Positions 8,374-19,069 of a DNA stretch of 64,000 nt are shown piece by piece. Positions within the stretch are counted from its first letter, which is position 1. Each line of letters begins with the position of its first letter. The translations under genes and the position numbers were made by a program. The notes under the pieces were generated by a model, which saw nothing but the letters and a program-made list of their open reading frames with translations, made no database searches and had not been told where the DNA came from. Where the stretch lies: assembly GCF_001667115.1 (NCBI RefSeq), contig NZ_LZIJ01000055.1, positions 170,921 through 234,920 on the forward strand, read 5' to 3'. The DNA comes from Mycobacterium sp. 852002-51163_SCH5372311 (lineage in GTDB: Bacteria > Actinomycetota > Actinomycetes > Mycobacteriales > Mycobacteriaceae).

Positions 8374-9533
8374 CTCGGCACCCTCGGCACCTTGAGGCCG
8401 GAAGCGGCGATCATTTCCCGCATCACTTCGTTCACTCCCCCGCCGAAAGTGATCACCAGATTGCGCTTGGTCTGGGAGTCGAGCCAGCTGAGCAGCTCCG
8501 CGGTGGCCGGTTCGGCAGGGTTGCCGTACTTGCCGACAATCTCCTCGGCAAGCCGTCCGATGTACTGAATCCGCTCGGTGCCAAAGACTTTCGTGGACGC
8601 GGCATCGGCCACGTTGATATCCTCGCCCGCGGCGGCGACCTGCCAGTTCAGCAACTCGTTGATCCGCCACATGGCATGGATTTCACCAAGCGCGCGCTTG
8701 ACGTCGTGGTGGTCGAGCGGCGTTACGCCGTTGCCGCCAGGCTTGGCAGCCCAGGCATGGAGCCGGTCGTAGATACCGGCGATGCGACCCGCCGGACCCA
8801 ACATCACCCGCTCGTTGTTGAGCTGAGTGGTGATCAGCCGCCAGCCGCCGTTCTCCTCACCGACCAGCATGTCGGCCGGCACCCGTACGTCGTTGTAGTA
8901 CGTGGCGTTGGTGTGGTGTGCGCCGTCGGACAGGATGATCGGCGTCCAGGAATAGCCCGGGTCCTTGGTATCGACGATCAGTATCGAAATACCTTTGTGT
9001 TTGACGGCATCCGGGTCGGTACGGCAGGCCAGCCAGATGTAGTCGGCGTCGTGGGCACCGGTCGTGAAGATCTTCTGGCCGTTGACGATGTAGTGGTCGC
9101 CGTCGCGGACGGCGGTGGTACGCAACGACGCCAGGTCGGTGCCGGCCTCCGGCTCGGTGTAGCCGATCGCGAAGTGCACCTCGCCGGCGAGTATGGCCGG
9201 CAGGAACTTCTTCTTCTGCATTTCGCTGCCATACACCTGCAACGTAGGACCCACCGTCTGCAGCGTCACCGCGGGCAACGGCACGTCGGCCCGGTGCGCC
9301 TCGTTGACGAAGATCTGCTGCTCGATCGGACCAAAACCCAGGCCGCCGAACTCCTTTGGCCAGCCGACCCCGAGCTTGCCGTCCCGGCCCATGCGTCGGA
9401 TCACCGCGCGGTAAGCCGCGTTGTGGCGGTCCTGCTCCATCGCCTTCATTTCGTCCGAGGAGATCAGGTTCGAAAAGTATTGGCGTAGCTCGGCTTGCAG
9501 CTGGCGCTGCTCCGGAGTCAGGTCGATGAACAT
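8370..9533 (-). CDS. fadE29: acyl-CoA dehydrogenase FadE29 (ChsE2)
   Basis: 387 residues, complete acyl-CoA dehydrogenase. With FadE28 it forms the alpha2beta2 ChsE1-ChsE2 enzyme that dehydrogenates the three-carbon (22-oyl-CoA) cholesterol side chain. Visible are the FAD/substrate motif IGYTEPEAGTDLASLRT and the C-terminal FGGGVNEVMREMIA segment. Start chosen at ATG 9533 (MFIDLTPEQRQLQ), where the family begins, rather than the in-frame codon 24 nt upstream. It overlaps the 3' end of fadE28 by 16 nt. Confidence 0.95.
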   Translation of the reverse strand: MFIDLTPEQRQLQAELRQYFSNLISSDEMKAMEQDRHNAAYRAVIRRMGRDGKLGVGWPKEFGGLGFGPIEQQIFVNEAHRADVPLPAVTLQTVGPTLQVYGSEMQKKKFLPAILAGEVHFAIGYTEPEAGTDLASLRTTAVRDGDHYIVNGQKIFTTGAHDADYIWLACRTDPDAVKHKGISILIVDTKDPGYSWTPIILSDGAHHTNATYYNDVRVPADMLVGEENGGWRLITTQLNNERVMLGPAGRIAGIYDRLHAWAAKPGGNGVTPLDHHDVKRALGEIHAMWRINELLNWQVAAAGEDINVADAASTKVFGTERIQYIGRLAEEIVGKYGNPAEPATAELLSWLDSQTKRNLVITFGGGVNEVMREMIAASGLKVPRVPR

Positions 9534-10537
9534 TGCGCTCCAAGGAGTTCCAGACAATGTGAAGGGCCGCCCAGCAGCCGGGTCAGGTCTTTGATCGTGG
9601 AGTAGTACCGGTGCATCGGATACGTGACATCCATTCCCATGCCACCGTGCAGGTGGTGGCAGATCTGCATCACCGGGGGCGCCTGGGAAGCCACCCAGTA
9701 CCCGAGCACGTCCAGGTCATCTTCGGCGTCCCGATCTTCGGCCAGCCTCCAGATCACCGACTTCGCCGCCAAATCGATCGTGCGCGAAGCGATGTAGACC
9801 TCCGCGAGCTGAGCGGCGACTGTCTGGAAGGTCGACAACGGCTTGCCGAACTGCTTGCGGTTGGCGACGTAGTCAGCGGTCAGCCGCAGCGCCCCGGCCA
9901 CCAGCCCGTTGGCGTAGGCACCGATAGCCGACAACGCCAGACGGTTGACCCGATGGGCTGTCCCGTCCGCCAGCACGTCGGAATCCGGCACCGCCACGTC
10001 ACCGAAAGTCACCGTGTACTCCTCGGACCCATTCGACGTCGGCGTCCGAACCAACTGCACCCCATCGGTTTTCGGCGAAATCACCACGACCGCGTTGTCG
10101 GCCGTCACCAACATCCAGTCGGATTGTTCGGCGTACCCCACGGCGACTTTGGTCCCGGACAACCGACCGCCGGCGAAGGTGGTTGCAGGGCGGTCGGGCA
10201 GGGCGGCACCGGGTTCGTTGAGCGCGGCGGTCAGCACTCCGCCTTTGGCGCCGGCGGCAAGGAACCGGTCCTGTTGTTCGTCGGAGGCCAGGTCCAGCAG
10301 CGGAACCACGCCGAGGCCAAGCGTGGCCAGCGCTGCCGTGATGGCGCCATGACGCCCCACCTCGGTCAGCACCGTAGCGACCTCAGCCAGGCCGACACCG
10401 TCCCCGCCCAGACGCTCGGGCACGGGCAGTGCGGTTACGCCGCCGTCGATGAGTGCCTGCCACGAATTGTCGCGGTCCAGTACCGACGTGACTACGTCGG
10501 CGACGGCTTGCTGCGTCGCCGTGGGAGCGAAATCCAT
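9518..10537 (-). CDS. fadE28: acyl-CoA dehydrogenase FadE28 (ChsE1)
   Basis: 339 residues, the shorter partner subunit of the heterotetrameric ChsE1-ChsE2 dehydrogenase. Such half-subunits keep the acyl-CoA dehydrogenase fold but with shortened middle region; the C-terminal HLHGGMGMDVTYPMHRYYST segment is typical. The N-terminus MDFAPTATQQAVADVV matches the family; in-frame codons 36 nt upstream are rejected because they run back to the cyp125 stop. Second gene of the cyp125-to-ltp2 operon, eight bases after cyp125. Confidence 0.94.
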   Translation of the reverse strand: MDFAPTATQQAVADVVTSVLDRDNSWQALIDGGVTALPVPERLGGDGVGLAEVATVLTEVGRHGAITAALATLGLGVVPLLDLASDEQQDRFLAAGAKGGVLTAALNEPGAALPDRPATTFAGGRLSGTKVAVGYAEQSDWMLVTADNAVVVISPKTDGVQLVRTPTSNGSEEYTVTFGDVAVPDSDVLADGTAHRVNRLALSAIGAYANGLVAGALRLTADYVANRKQFGKPLSTFQTVAAQLAEVYIASRTIDLAAKSVIWRLAEDRDAEDDLDVLGYWVASQAPPVMQICHHLHGGMGMDVTYPMHRYYSTIKDLTRLLGGPSHCLELLGAQCSST

Positions 10538-10545
10538 CGTCGTTT

Positions 10546-11808
10546 TTATTTCCGGCCCTGCTCCACCGGGCACTTTCCGGTGTAGTCGACTTGCCAGTGC
10601 TTGATCCCGTTGAGCCAGCCCGACCGCAGCCGCTCGGGCGCCGAGATCGGCTTGAGGTCCGGCATGTGGTCGGCCACGGCGTTGAAGATCAGGTTGATCG
10701 TCATCCGGGCCAGGTTGGCGCCGATGCAGTAGTGCGCACCGGTACCGCCGAAGCCGACGTGCGGGTTGGGATTACGCATGATGTCGAAGCTGTAGGGGTT
10801 CTCGAAGACCTCTTCGTCGAAGTTGGCAGACCGATAGAACATCAGCACCCGCTGGCCCTTCTTTATCTGCACTCCGGACAGCTCGTAGTCCTCGAGCGCG
10901 GTCCGCTGGAAGCAGGTGACCGGGGTCGCCCAGCGGACGATCTCGTCGGCGGCGGTCTCCGGACGCTCTTTCTTGTACAGCTCCCACTGCTCGGGGAATT
11001 CGGCGAACGCCATCATCCCCTGCGTGATCGAGTTGCGGGTGGTCTCGTTCCCCGCCACCGCGAGCATCACCACGAAGAAACCGAATTCGTCGTCGGAAAG
11101 CTTTTCGCCGTCGATGTCCGCCTGGATCAGCTGAGTGACGATGTCTTCGCCTGGATTCTTGGCCCGCTCCTCGGCCATTTTCATCGCGTAGCCGATCAAC
11201 TCCGCGGACGACATCTTCGGGTCGATGTGGGCGTATTCAGGGTCGTCGTTCCCGGTCATCTCGTTCGACCACTCGAAGATCTTGCCGCGGTCTTCCTGGG
11301 GTACGCCCAGCAAACCCGCGATCGCCTGCAGCGGCAGCTCGCACGAGACCTGCTCCACAAAGTCGCCGGTGCCGGCGGCGGCGGCGGTTTCGGCGATCTT
11401 CTGCGCGCGTTCGCTGAGCTCGTCGCGCAGTCGCTCCACGGCGCGCGGGGTGAAACCGCGGGAGATGATCTTGCGCAGCCGGGTGTGGTGTGGCGCGTCC
11501 ATGTTGAGCATGACGAACCGCTGGACCTCGATGTCTTCGCGGGCGATGTCGTTGTTGAATCGGGGGATCACACCGTTCTCGTAGCTGGAGAAGACGTCGC
11601 TGCGCCGCGACACCTCCTTGACGTCGTTGAGCTTCGTGATGGCCCAGAACCCGCCGTCGTGGAAGCCGCCTCCATTGCCCGGAGCCTGCTCGTTCCACCA
11701 GATCGGCGAGGTGGCGCGCACTTCGGCAAACTCTTCGACCGGGATCCGCTCGGCATAGATGTCCGGGTCGGTGAAATCGAACCCGGGTGCAAGATTAGGG
11801 CTGGGCAC
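10546..11808 (-). CDS. cyp125: cytochrome P450 CYP125, cholesterol C26/27 oxidase
   Basis: 420 residues. Cyp125 oxidises the terminal side-chain carbon of cholesterol/cholestenone, the first step of side-chain breakdown. The haem-binding loop is FGGTGAHYCIGANLARM with the proximal Cys, the I-helix oxygen-binding motif is AVAGNETTRNS, and the K-helix ExxR and HHTRLRKIISRGF C-helix are present. It is the first gene of the minus-strand operon corresponding to the igr locus of M. tuberculosis. The 171-bp intergenic space shared with fadA5 carries one KstR operator. Confidence 0.96.
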   Translation of the reverse strand: MPSPNLAPGFDFTDPDIYAERIPVEEFAEVRATSPIWWNEQAPGNGGGFHDGGFWAITKLNDVKEVSRRSDVFSSYENGVIPRFNNDIAREDIEVQRFVMLNMDAPHHTRLRKIISRGFTPRAVERLRDELSERAQKIAETAAAAGTGDFVEQVSCELPLQAIAGLLGVPQEDRGKIFEWSNEMTGNDDPEYAHIDPKMSSAELIGYAMKMAEERAKNPGEDIVTQLIQADIDGEKLSDDEFGFFVVMLAVAGNETTRNSITQGMMAFAEFPEQWELYKKERPETAADEIVRWATPVTCFQRTALEDYELSGVQIKKGQRVLMFYRSANFDEEVFENPYSFDIMRNPNPHVGFGGTGAHYCIGANLARMTINLIFNAVADHMPDLKPISAPERLRSGWLNGIKHWQVDYTGKCPVEQGRK

Positions 11809-11955
11809 GCTACTTCTCCTTACTGCTGGCTCCGCCGACTCGCGAATTGGTTGGCACTAGCTGTACTAGTTGCGCTCTGCTGCCAGTAAAACATGCCGTA
11901 ACCGCAGGACAAAAGAGCTGTCGAGCCGCCGGAGCATCCTCGCTTGTCATAGTAA

Positions 11956-11969
11956 TGAAACGTGTTCTA
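11956..11969. promoter_or_regulatory. KstR operator between cyp125 and fadA5
   Basis: TGAAACGTGTTCTA fits TnnAACnnGTTnnA at all fixed positions. It lies 10 bp before the fadA5 ATG and about 150 bp from the cyp125 start, and could serve both divergent units. Confidence 0.87.
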
Positions 11970-11970
11970 G

Positions 11971-13143
<1,173 letters not shown>

Positions 13144-13175
13144 AGGCTCAGGTCCGCCCGTTCATTCAGCGATAA

Positions 13176-13637
<462 letters not shown>

Positions 13638-13719
13638 CGTTATGGGCTTCGTCCAACGTGCAGCCAGGGCGAAATAATCGCCAAAATGCCGCCGTGAGTG
13701 CACGTTCGGCGAAAAGCAA
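13638..13719. terminator. palindromic intergenic element between convergent ddn and SDR gene
   Basis: The 82 bp hold an imperfect inverted repeat: CCAACGTGCA on the left, TGCACGTTCGG on the right, and an inner GGCGA/TCGCC stem. CCGCCGTGAGTGCAC resembles CCGCCGTGAATGCAC at 41862, so it may belong to a dispersed element family. Role as bidirectional terminator is inferred from position. Confidence 0.5.
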
Positions 13720-14625
13720 CTAGGCTCCGTAGACGGGCACCGGCGGACGCGCCTTGGCCAGCAGGTCGGCGACGACCGGCCCCAACTCGGCGGGCTCCCA
13801 TCGCGCGCCCTTGTCGATCTCCGGGCCGTGCGCCCAGCCCTCGGCGACCCGAATCTTGCCGCCCTCGACTTCGAAGACTTTCCCGGTGACGTCGCGGGAT
13901 TCGGCGCTGCCCAGCCAGACCACCAGCGGCGAGATGTTCTCCGGCGCCATGGAATCGAATTCTTGGCCCTGGGTTGCCATCATCTCGGCGAAGACGGTTT
14001 CGGTCATGCGGGTACGCGCCGAGGGAGCGATGGCGTTGACGGTGACACCGTAACGGCCCATTTCAGCGGCGCCCACCAAGGTCATCGCCGCGATGCCCGC
14101 CTTGGCGGCGCTGTAGTTGCCCTGTCCGACGCTGCCCTGCAAGCCCGCACCGGAGCTGGTGTTGATGATCCTCGCGTCAACGGTTTTGCCCTCTTTGGAG
14201 AGTCCACGCCAATATGAGGCGGCGTGCCGCATGGTGGCGAAGTGGCCCTTGAGGTGCACGGCGATGACGGCGTCGAACTCTTCTTCGCTGGTGTTGGCCA
14301 TCATCCGGTCCCGAACGATCCCGGCGTTGTTGACCAGAACGTCCAGGCCGCCGAACGTGTCGACAGCGCTCTGAATCAGTCCGGCCGCCTGGTTCCAGTC
14401 GGAGATGTCGGATCCGTCGGCGACGGCTTCGCCGCCTGCCGCGGTGATCTCGTCGACGACGCTCTGTGCAGCGCTGCCGCCGCTTGCAGGCGACCCGTCC
14501 AGGCCCACCCCGATGTCGTTGACCACGACGCGCGCCCCCTCGGCGGCGAAGGCAAGCGCATGTGCGCGCCCAATACCGCCGCCTGCTCCGGTGACGATGG
14601 CCACTCGGCCGTCGACCACTCCCAT
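13720..14625 (-). CDS. short-chain dehydrogenase/reductase (Rv3548c-like)
   Basis: 301 residues of the SDR family resembling the dehydrogenase domain of peroxisomal multifunctional enzyme type 2. NAD(P) motif IVTGAGGGIGRAHA at residues 10-23, VVVNDIGVG after beta2, VNNAGI, and the catalytic Tyr/Lys in GNYSAAKAG. Rv3548c belongs to the KstR2 regulon, so a role on a C/D-ring or related hydroxyacyl-CoA is likely; the substrate is not visible. Lies 13 nt downstream of the next SDR gene in the same operon. The ATG at 14625 is the only start that keeps the Rossmann motif near the N-terminus. Confidence 0.88.
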   Translation of the reverse strand: MGVVDGRVAIVTGAGGGIGRAHALAFAAEGARVVVNDIGVGLDGSPASGGSAAQSVVDEITAAGGEAVADGSDISDWNQAAGLIQSAVDTFGGLDVLVNNAGIVRDRMMANTSEEEFDAVIAVHLKGHFATMRHAASYWRGLSKEGKTVDARIINTSSGAGLQGSVGQGNYSAAKAGIAAMTLVGAAEMGRYGVTVNAIAPSARTRMTETVFAEMMATQGQEFDSMAPENISPLVVWLGSAESRDVTGKVFEVEGGKIRVAEGWAHGPEIDKGARWEPAELGPVVADLLAKARPPVPVYGA

Positions 14626-14638
14626 AGTTCTGTCTCCT

Positions 14639-15436
14639 CTACTTGATCGCGCTCGCGTTCGTTGCGGCCAGATAGTGCGGTGGTTCACCGCCGCCGTGCA
14701 CCTCCAACGAGGCCCCGCTGATGTAGGACGCCGCGTCCGAGGCCAAAAACGCTGCGGCCCAACCGACGTCGTCGGGTTTCGCCAACCGGCCCAGCGGCAC
14801 ATTCCGCGAAATCGCAGCGATCGAGTCGGCATCACCGTAGAACAGTTCGGATTGCTCGGTCTCCACCATGCCGACCACGCAAGCGTTGACCCGGACCTTA
14901 GGCCCCCATTCGACGGCCAATGTTTGAGTGAGACTTTCCAGGCCCGCCTTGGCCGCCCCGTATGCGGCGGTACCCGGCGATGGCCGCCGGCCGCTGAGAC
15001 TGCAGATGTTGACGATCGACCCGCCGCGCTGCTGGCTTTGCATTCTCTTGTTCGCATGCTGCGAAACCCACAGAGCCCCAAAGAGATTGAGCTCGATGAT
15101 CTTGCTGTTGAACTTCGCGCTGGAATCCGAGGTCAGCACGTACGGCGAACCACCAGCGTTGTTGACAACGACGTCGAGCCGTCCGTGGCGGTCGAAGATT
15201 GCGTCGATCATCGCCGCGACCGCGCCCTCGTCGCGTATGTCGCAGGAATGGAACTCATACGGCAAACCCTCGACGGCTCGTCGGGCACAGGTGATCACGG
15301 TCGCGCCCTGTTCGGCGAAAACCGAACTGATGCCGGCACCTACGCCCCGCACCCCGCCGGTCACCAGAACCACCCGCCCGGCCAGCCCCAAATTGATGGC
15401 TTCGCCAGCTAGGGGGCCTCCTTCGGCGCGTGTCAC
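14639..15436 (-). CDS. short-chain dehydrogenase/reductase (Rv3549c-like)
   Basis: 265 residues from GTG 15436. SDR motifs: VVLVTGGVRGVGAGIS near residue 22, VVNNAGG, and TAAYGAAKAGLESL with the catalytic Tyr and Lys. The only in-frame alternatives between the KstR2 box and the Rossmann motif are this GTG and a TTG about 17 codons later; no ATG exists there. GGAGG lies inside the GTG-initiated reading, so the shorter TTG form remains possible. Divergent from echA20 with a KstR2 operator in between, and followed by the other SDR gene. Substrate unknown, presumably a steroid-derived hydroxyacyl-CoA. Confidence 0.82.
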   Translation of the reverse strand: MTRAEGGPLAGEAINLGLAGRVVLVTGGVRGVGAGISSVFAEQGATVITCARRAVEGLPYEFHSCDIRDEGAVAAMIDAIFDRHGRLDVVVNNAGGSPYVLTSDSSAKFNSKIIELNLFGALWVSQHANKRMQSQQRGGSIVNICSLSGRRPSPGTAAYGAAKAGLESLTQTLAVEWGPKVRVNACVVGMVETEQSELFYGDADSIAAISRNVPLGRLAKPDDVGWAAAFLASDAASYISGASLEVHGGGEPPHYLAATNASAIK

Positions 15437-15451
15437 TGTGCTAGCGTACCA

Positions 15452-15465
15452 AGCAAGTGCTTGCT
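15452..15465. promoter_or_regulatory. KstR2 operator between the SDR operon and echA20
   Basis: AGCAAGTGCTTGCT matches the KstR2 consensus AnCAAGnnCTTGnT completely. It lies 16 bp from the GTG of the minus-strand SDR and 29 bp before echA20. Confidence 0.9.
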
Positions 15466-15493
15466 TAGGTAGCTGGGTCCCACAGGAAGTGCC

Positions 15494-16246
15494 ATGACCA
15501 TCACAACCGCTCAAACCGAACCGGGCATAGTCGCGGTCACCGTCGACTACCCGCCCGTCAACGCCATCCCGTCGCGCGGGTGGTTCGAGCTGGCCGATGC
15601 CATAACCGCGGCCGGCGACAACCCGGAAACCCACGCGGTGATCCTGCGCGCCGAGGGCCGCGGCTTCAACGCCGGCGTGGACATCAAGGAGATGCAGCGC
15701 ACTCAAGCTTCTCAGGGCTATACCGCACTTATCGACGCGAACCGCGGCTGCTTCGCCGCCTTCCGCGCGGTCTACGAGTGCGCCGTGCCCGTCATCGCCG
15801 CAGTGAACGGATTCTGCGTCGGCGGCGGCATCGGACTGGTGGGCAACTCCGACGTCATCGTCGCCTCCGACGACGCCACCTTCGGCCTGCCGGAGGTGGA
15901 ACGCGGCGCGCTCGGCGCGGCCACCCATCTGTCCCGGCTGGTACCGCAGCACCTGATGCGACGGCTGTTCTTCACCGCGGCCACCGTGGACGCCGCCACC
16001 CTGCATCATTTCGGCTCGGTACACGAGGTGGTGCCGCGCGACGAACTCGACGAGGCCGCATTACGCGTGGCCCGCGACATCGCCGCCAAGGACACCCGCG
16101 TCATCCGGGCGGCCAAGGAAGCGCTCAACTTCATCGACGTGCAACGGGTCAACTCGAGTTACCGCATGGAGCAAGGCTTTACGTTCGAACTCAACCTGGC
16201 CGGTGTCTCCGACGAGCACCGCGACGCGTTTGTGAAGAAATCATGA
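15494..16246 (+). CDS. echA20: enoyl-CoA hydratase/isomerase-family ring D hydrolase EchA20
   Basis: 250-residue crotonase-fold protein. In M. tuberculosis EchA20 hydrolytically opens ring D of the HIEC-CoA intermediate, giving COCHEA-CoA for IpdAB. Crotonase features: VDYPPVNAIPSRGWFEL, the first oxyanion loop ILRAEGRGFNAGVDIKEM, and the second in VNGFCVGGGIGLVGNSD. First gene of a plus-strand operon with ipdA, ipdB, ipdC. Its stop overlaps an ATG that opens a MIRU-like element in front of ipdA. Confidence 0.94.
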   Translation: MTITTAQTEPGIVAVTVDYPPVNAIPSRGWFELADAITAAGDNPETHAVILRAEGRGFNAGVDIKEMQRTQASQGYTALIDANRGCFAAFRAVYECAVPVIAAVNGFCVGGGIGLVGNSDVIVASDDATFGLPEVERGALGAATHLSRLVPQHLMRRLFFTAATVDAATLHHFGSVHEVVPRDELDEAALRVARDIAAKDTRVIRAAKEALNFIDVQRVNSSYRMEQGFTFELNLAGVSDEHRDAFVKKS

Positions 16247-16296
16247 CCGCCGACGACGATGCAGAGTTCAAGAGCGATGTGGAGGAGCGGCGCATA

Positions 16297-16299
<3 letters not shown>
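16243..16299 (+). repeat. MIRU-like element between echA20 and ipdA, in frame with ipdA
   Basis: Starts ATGACCGCCGACGACGATGC overlapping the echA20 stop and continues to GGAGGAGCGGCGCA before the ipdA GTG. It matches the element at 27889 in both ends. Here it has no internal stop and stays in frame with ipdA, so it could add 18 residues to the protein. Confidence 0.75.
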
Positions 16300-17177
<878 letters not shown>

Positions 17178-17181
<4 letters not shown>

Positions 17182-17933
17182 CGAGAGAAGTGACTGCCAC
17201 CAGGGCCGAGGTGTGCGTGGTCGCATGCGCCGAATTATTTAGGGCCGCAGGCGAGATCATGATCAGCCCGATGACAAACATGGCGTCGGTCGGCGCTCGT
17301 CTGGCGCGGTTGACTTTCTCCCCTGACATCCTGTTGACCGACGGCGAAGCCCAACTCCTGGCTGATACCCCGGCCCTGGGTAAGACGGGAGCCGTCGAGG
17401 GCTGGATGCCGTTTGGCCGCGTGTTCGAAACGCTGGCGTGGGGGCGGCGGCATGTGGTGATGGGCGCCAATCAGGTTGACCGCCATGGCAATCAGAACAT
17501 CTCGGCGTTCGGACCACTGCAGCAGCCGACCCGGCAGATGTTCGGGGTCCGCGGCTCACCGGGTAACACCATCAACCATGCGACCAGCTATTGGGTGGGC
17601 AACCATTCGAAGCGGGTGTTCACCGACACCGTCGACATCGTCGCCGGAATCGGCTACGACAAGGTGGACGCGGAGAACCCGGCTTTCCGGTTCGTCAACG
17701 TCTACCGAGTGGTGTCCAACCTCGGGGTCTTCGACTTCGACGGCCCGGAGCACACGATGCGCGCGCTCAGCCTGCACCCAGGTGTGGCTCCCGACGAGGT
17801 GCGCGAAGCGACGTCGTTCGATATCCATGGTCTCGACGAGGCCGAGGAAACCAGGCTGCCGACCGACGACGAGCTACGGCTGATCCGCGAGGTCATCGAT
17901 CCGAAGGCACTGCGGGACAGAGAGATCCGCTAG
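17178..17933 (+). CDS. ipdB: IpdB, beta subunit of COCHEA-CoA hydrolase
   Basis: 251 residues, CoA-transferase beta-subunit fold, partner of IpdA in opening of the remaining carbon ring during HIP degradation. Visible: GEIMISPMTNMASVGARLAR, the LLTDGEAQLLAD segment with the acidic residue at the position of the transferase glutamate, and VRGSPGNTINHATSYWVGNH. Translationally coupled on both sides: ATGA with ipdA and TAGTG with ipdC. Confidence 0.95.
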
Positions 17934-19000
17934 TGCGGCTGCGAACACCGCTGACCGAGCTGGTCGGTATCGAGCATCCGGTGGTACAGACTGGGATGGG
18001 CTGGGTGGCCGGCGCTCGCCTGGTATCGGCCACGGCCAACGCGGGCGGGCTGGGCATTTTGGCGTCGGCCACGATGACGCTGGACGAGCTGGCGACGGCT
18101 ATCGGCAAGGTCAAGGCGGCCACCGACAAGCCGTTCGGGGTGAACATTCGCGCCGACGCAGCCGATGCAGGCGACCGCGTCGAGCTGATGATCCGCGAAG
18201 GCGTGAAGGTGGCGTCGTTCGCGCTCGCGCCCAGGCAGGAATTGATAGCCAGGCTGAAAAAGGCCGGGGCGGTGGTGATTCCGTCGATCGGCGCGGCCAA
18301 ACATGCGCGCAAGGTCGCTGCCTGGGGTGCCGACGCGATGATAGTGCAGGGCGGCGAAGGGGGCGGACACACCGGTCCCGTCGCAACGACGCTGCTGTTG
18401 CCGTCGGTATTGGATGCTGTTCAGGGCACTGGAATTCCGGTTGTTGCCGCGGGTGGTTTCTTCGACGGCCGCGGCTTGGCCGCGGCGCTGTCCTACGGCG
18501 CCGCCGGGGTTGCGATGGGCACCCGATTTCTGCTGACGTCGGATTCCACCGTGCCCGAGGCGGTCAAGCGACGTTATCTGGAGGCGGCACTGGACGGCAC
18601 CGTAGTCACCACGCGGGTGGACGGGATGCCGCACCGGGTGCTGCGCACCGGGCTGGTCGAAAAGCTGGAAAGCGGTTCGCGGGCAAGGGGTTTCACGGCG
18701 GCGGTGCGCAATGCCGCGAAGTTCAAGCGGATGTCGCAGATGACCTGGCGATCGATGGTCCAGGATGGCCTGGCCATGCGGCACGGCAAGGATCTGAGCT
18801 GGTCGCAGGTGGTAATGGCGGCCAACACTCCGATGTTGCTGAAGGCCGGACTGGTCGAGGGCAATACCGACGCCGGAGTGCTGGCATCCGGGCAAGTGGC
18901 CGGCATCATCGAGGACCTGCCGTCGTGCGCCGAGCTCATCGAGTCGATCGTGCAAGACGCGATCAAGCACCTCCGGGCGGCGTCGGCGCTGGTGGAGTAG
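17933..19000 (+). CDS. ipdC: IpdC, flavin-dependent oxidoreductase of the nitronate monooxygenase family
   Basis: 355 residues from GTG 17933 that overlaps the ipdB stop (TAGTG). TIM-barrel FMN proteins of this family show TPLTELVGIEHPVVQTGMGW at the N-terminus, MIVQGGEGGGHTG and VVAAGGFFDGRGLAAALSYG for the phosphate of FMN, and GTRFLLT. IpdC acts on the 5-hydroxy HIC-CoA stage of C/D-ring breakdown in mycobacteria and rhodococci. Last gene of the echA20 operon; a strong hairpin follows seven bases after the stop. Confidence 0.92.
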   Translation: MRLRTPLTELVGIEHPVVQTGMGWVAGARLVSATANAGGLGILASATMTLDELATAIGKVKAATDKPFGVNIRADAADAGDRVELMIREGVKVASFALAPRQELIARLKKAGAVVIPSIGAAKHARKVAAWGADAMIVQGGEGGGHTGPVATTLLLPSVLDAVQGTGIPVVAAGGFFDGRGLAAALSYGAAGVAMGTRFLLTSDSTVPEAVKRRYLEAALDGTVVTTRVDGMPHRVLRTGLVEKLESGSRARGFTAAVRNAAKFKRMSQMTWRSMVQDGLAMRHGKDLSWSQVVMAANTPMLLKAGLVEGNTDAGVLASGQVAGIIEDLPSCAELIESIVQDAIKHLRAASALVE

Positions 19001-19006
19001 CTTGGC

Positions 19007-19063
19007 CGAGCAGACGCAAAAGCTGTTTAAACCAACGGTTTTGGGTGCTTTTGCGTCTACTCG
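19007..19063. terminator. hairpin of the GAGCAGACGCAAAA family
   Basis: Arms CGAGCAGACGCAAAAGC and GCTTTTGCGTCTACTCG flank a 23-base loop. It separates the convergent ends of ipdC and the decarboxylase-like gene. Confidence 0.75.
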
Positions 19064-19069
19064 AGGGTC

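Noticed and set aside
11850..11872. ACTAG-CTGTA-CTAGT inverted repeat upstream of cyp125 as an extra operator
   Set aside because: Five-base arms are too short to claim; the KstR site at 11956 already explains regulation.
18000..19000. ipdC considered as a fatty-acid synthase-type enoyl reductase
   Set aside because: Length and motifs fit the nitronate monooxygenase-like IpdC group, and it is coupled to ipdB.
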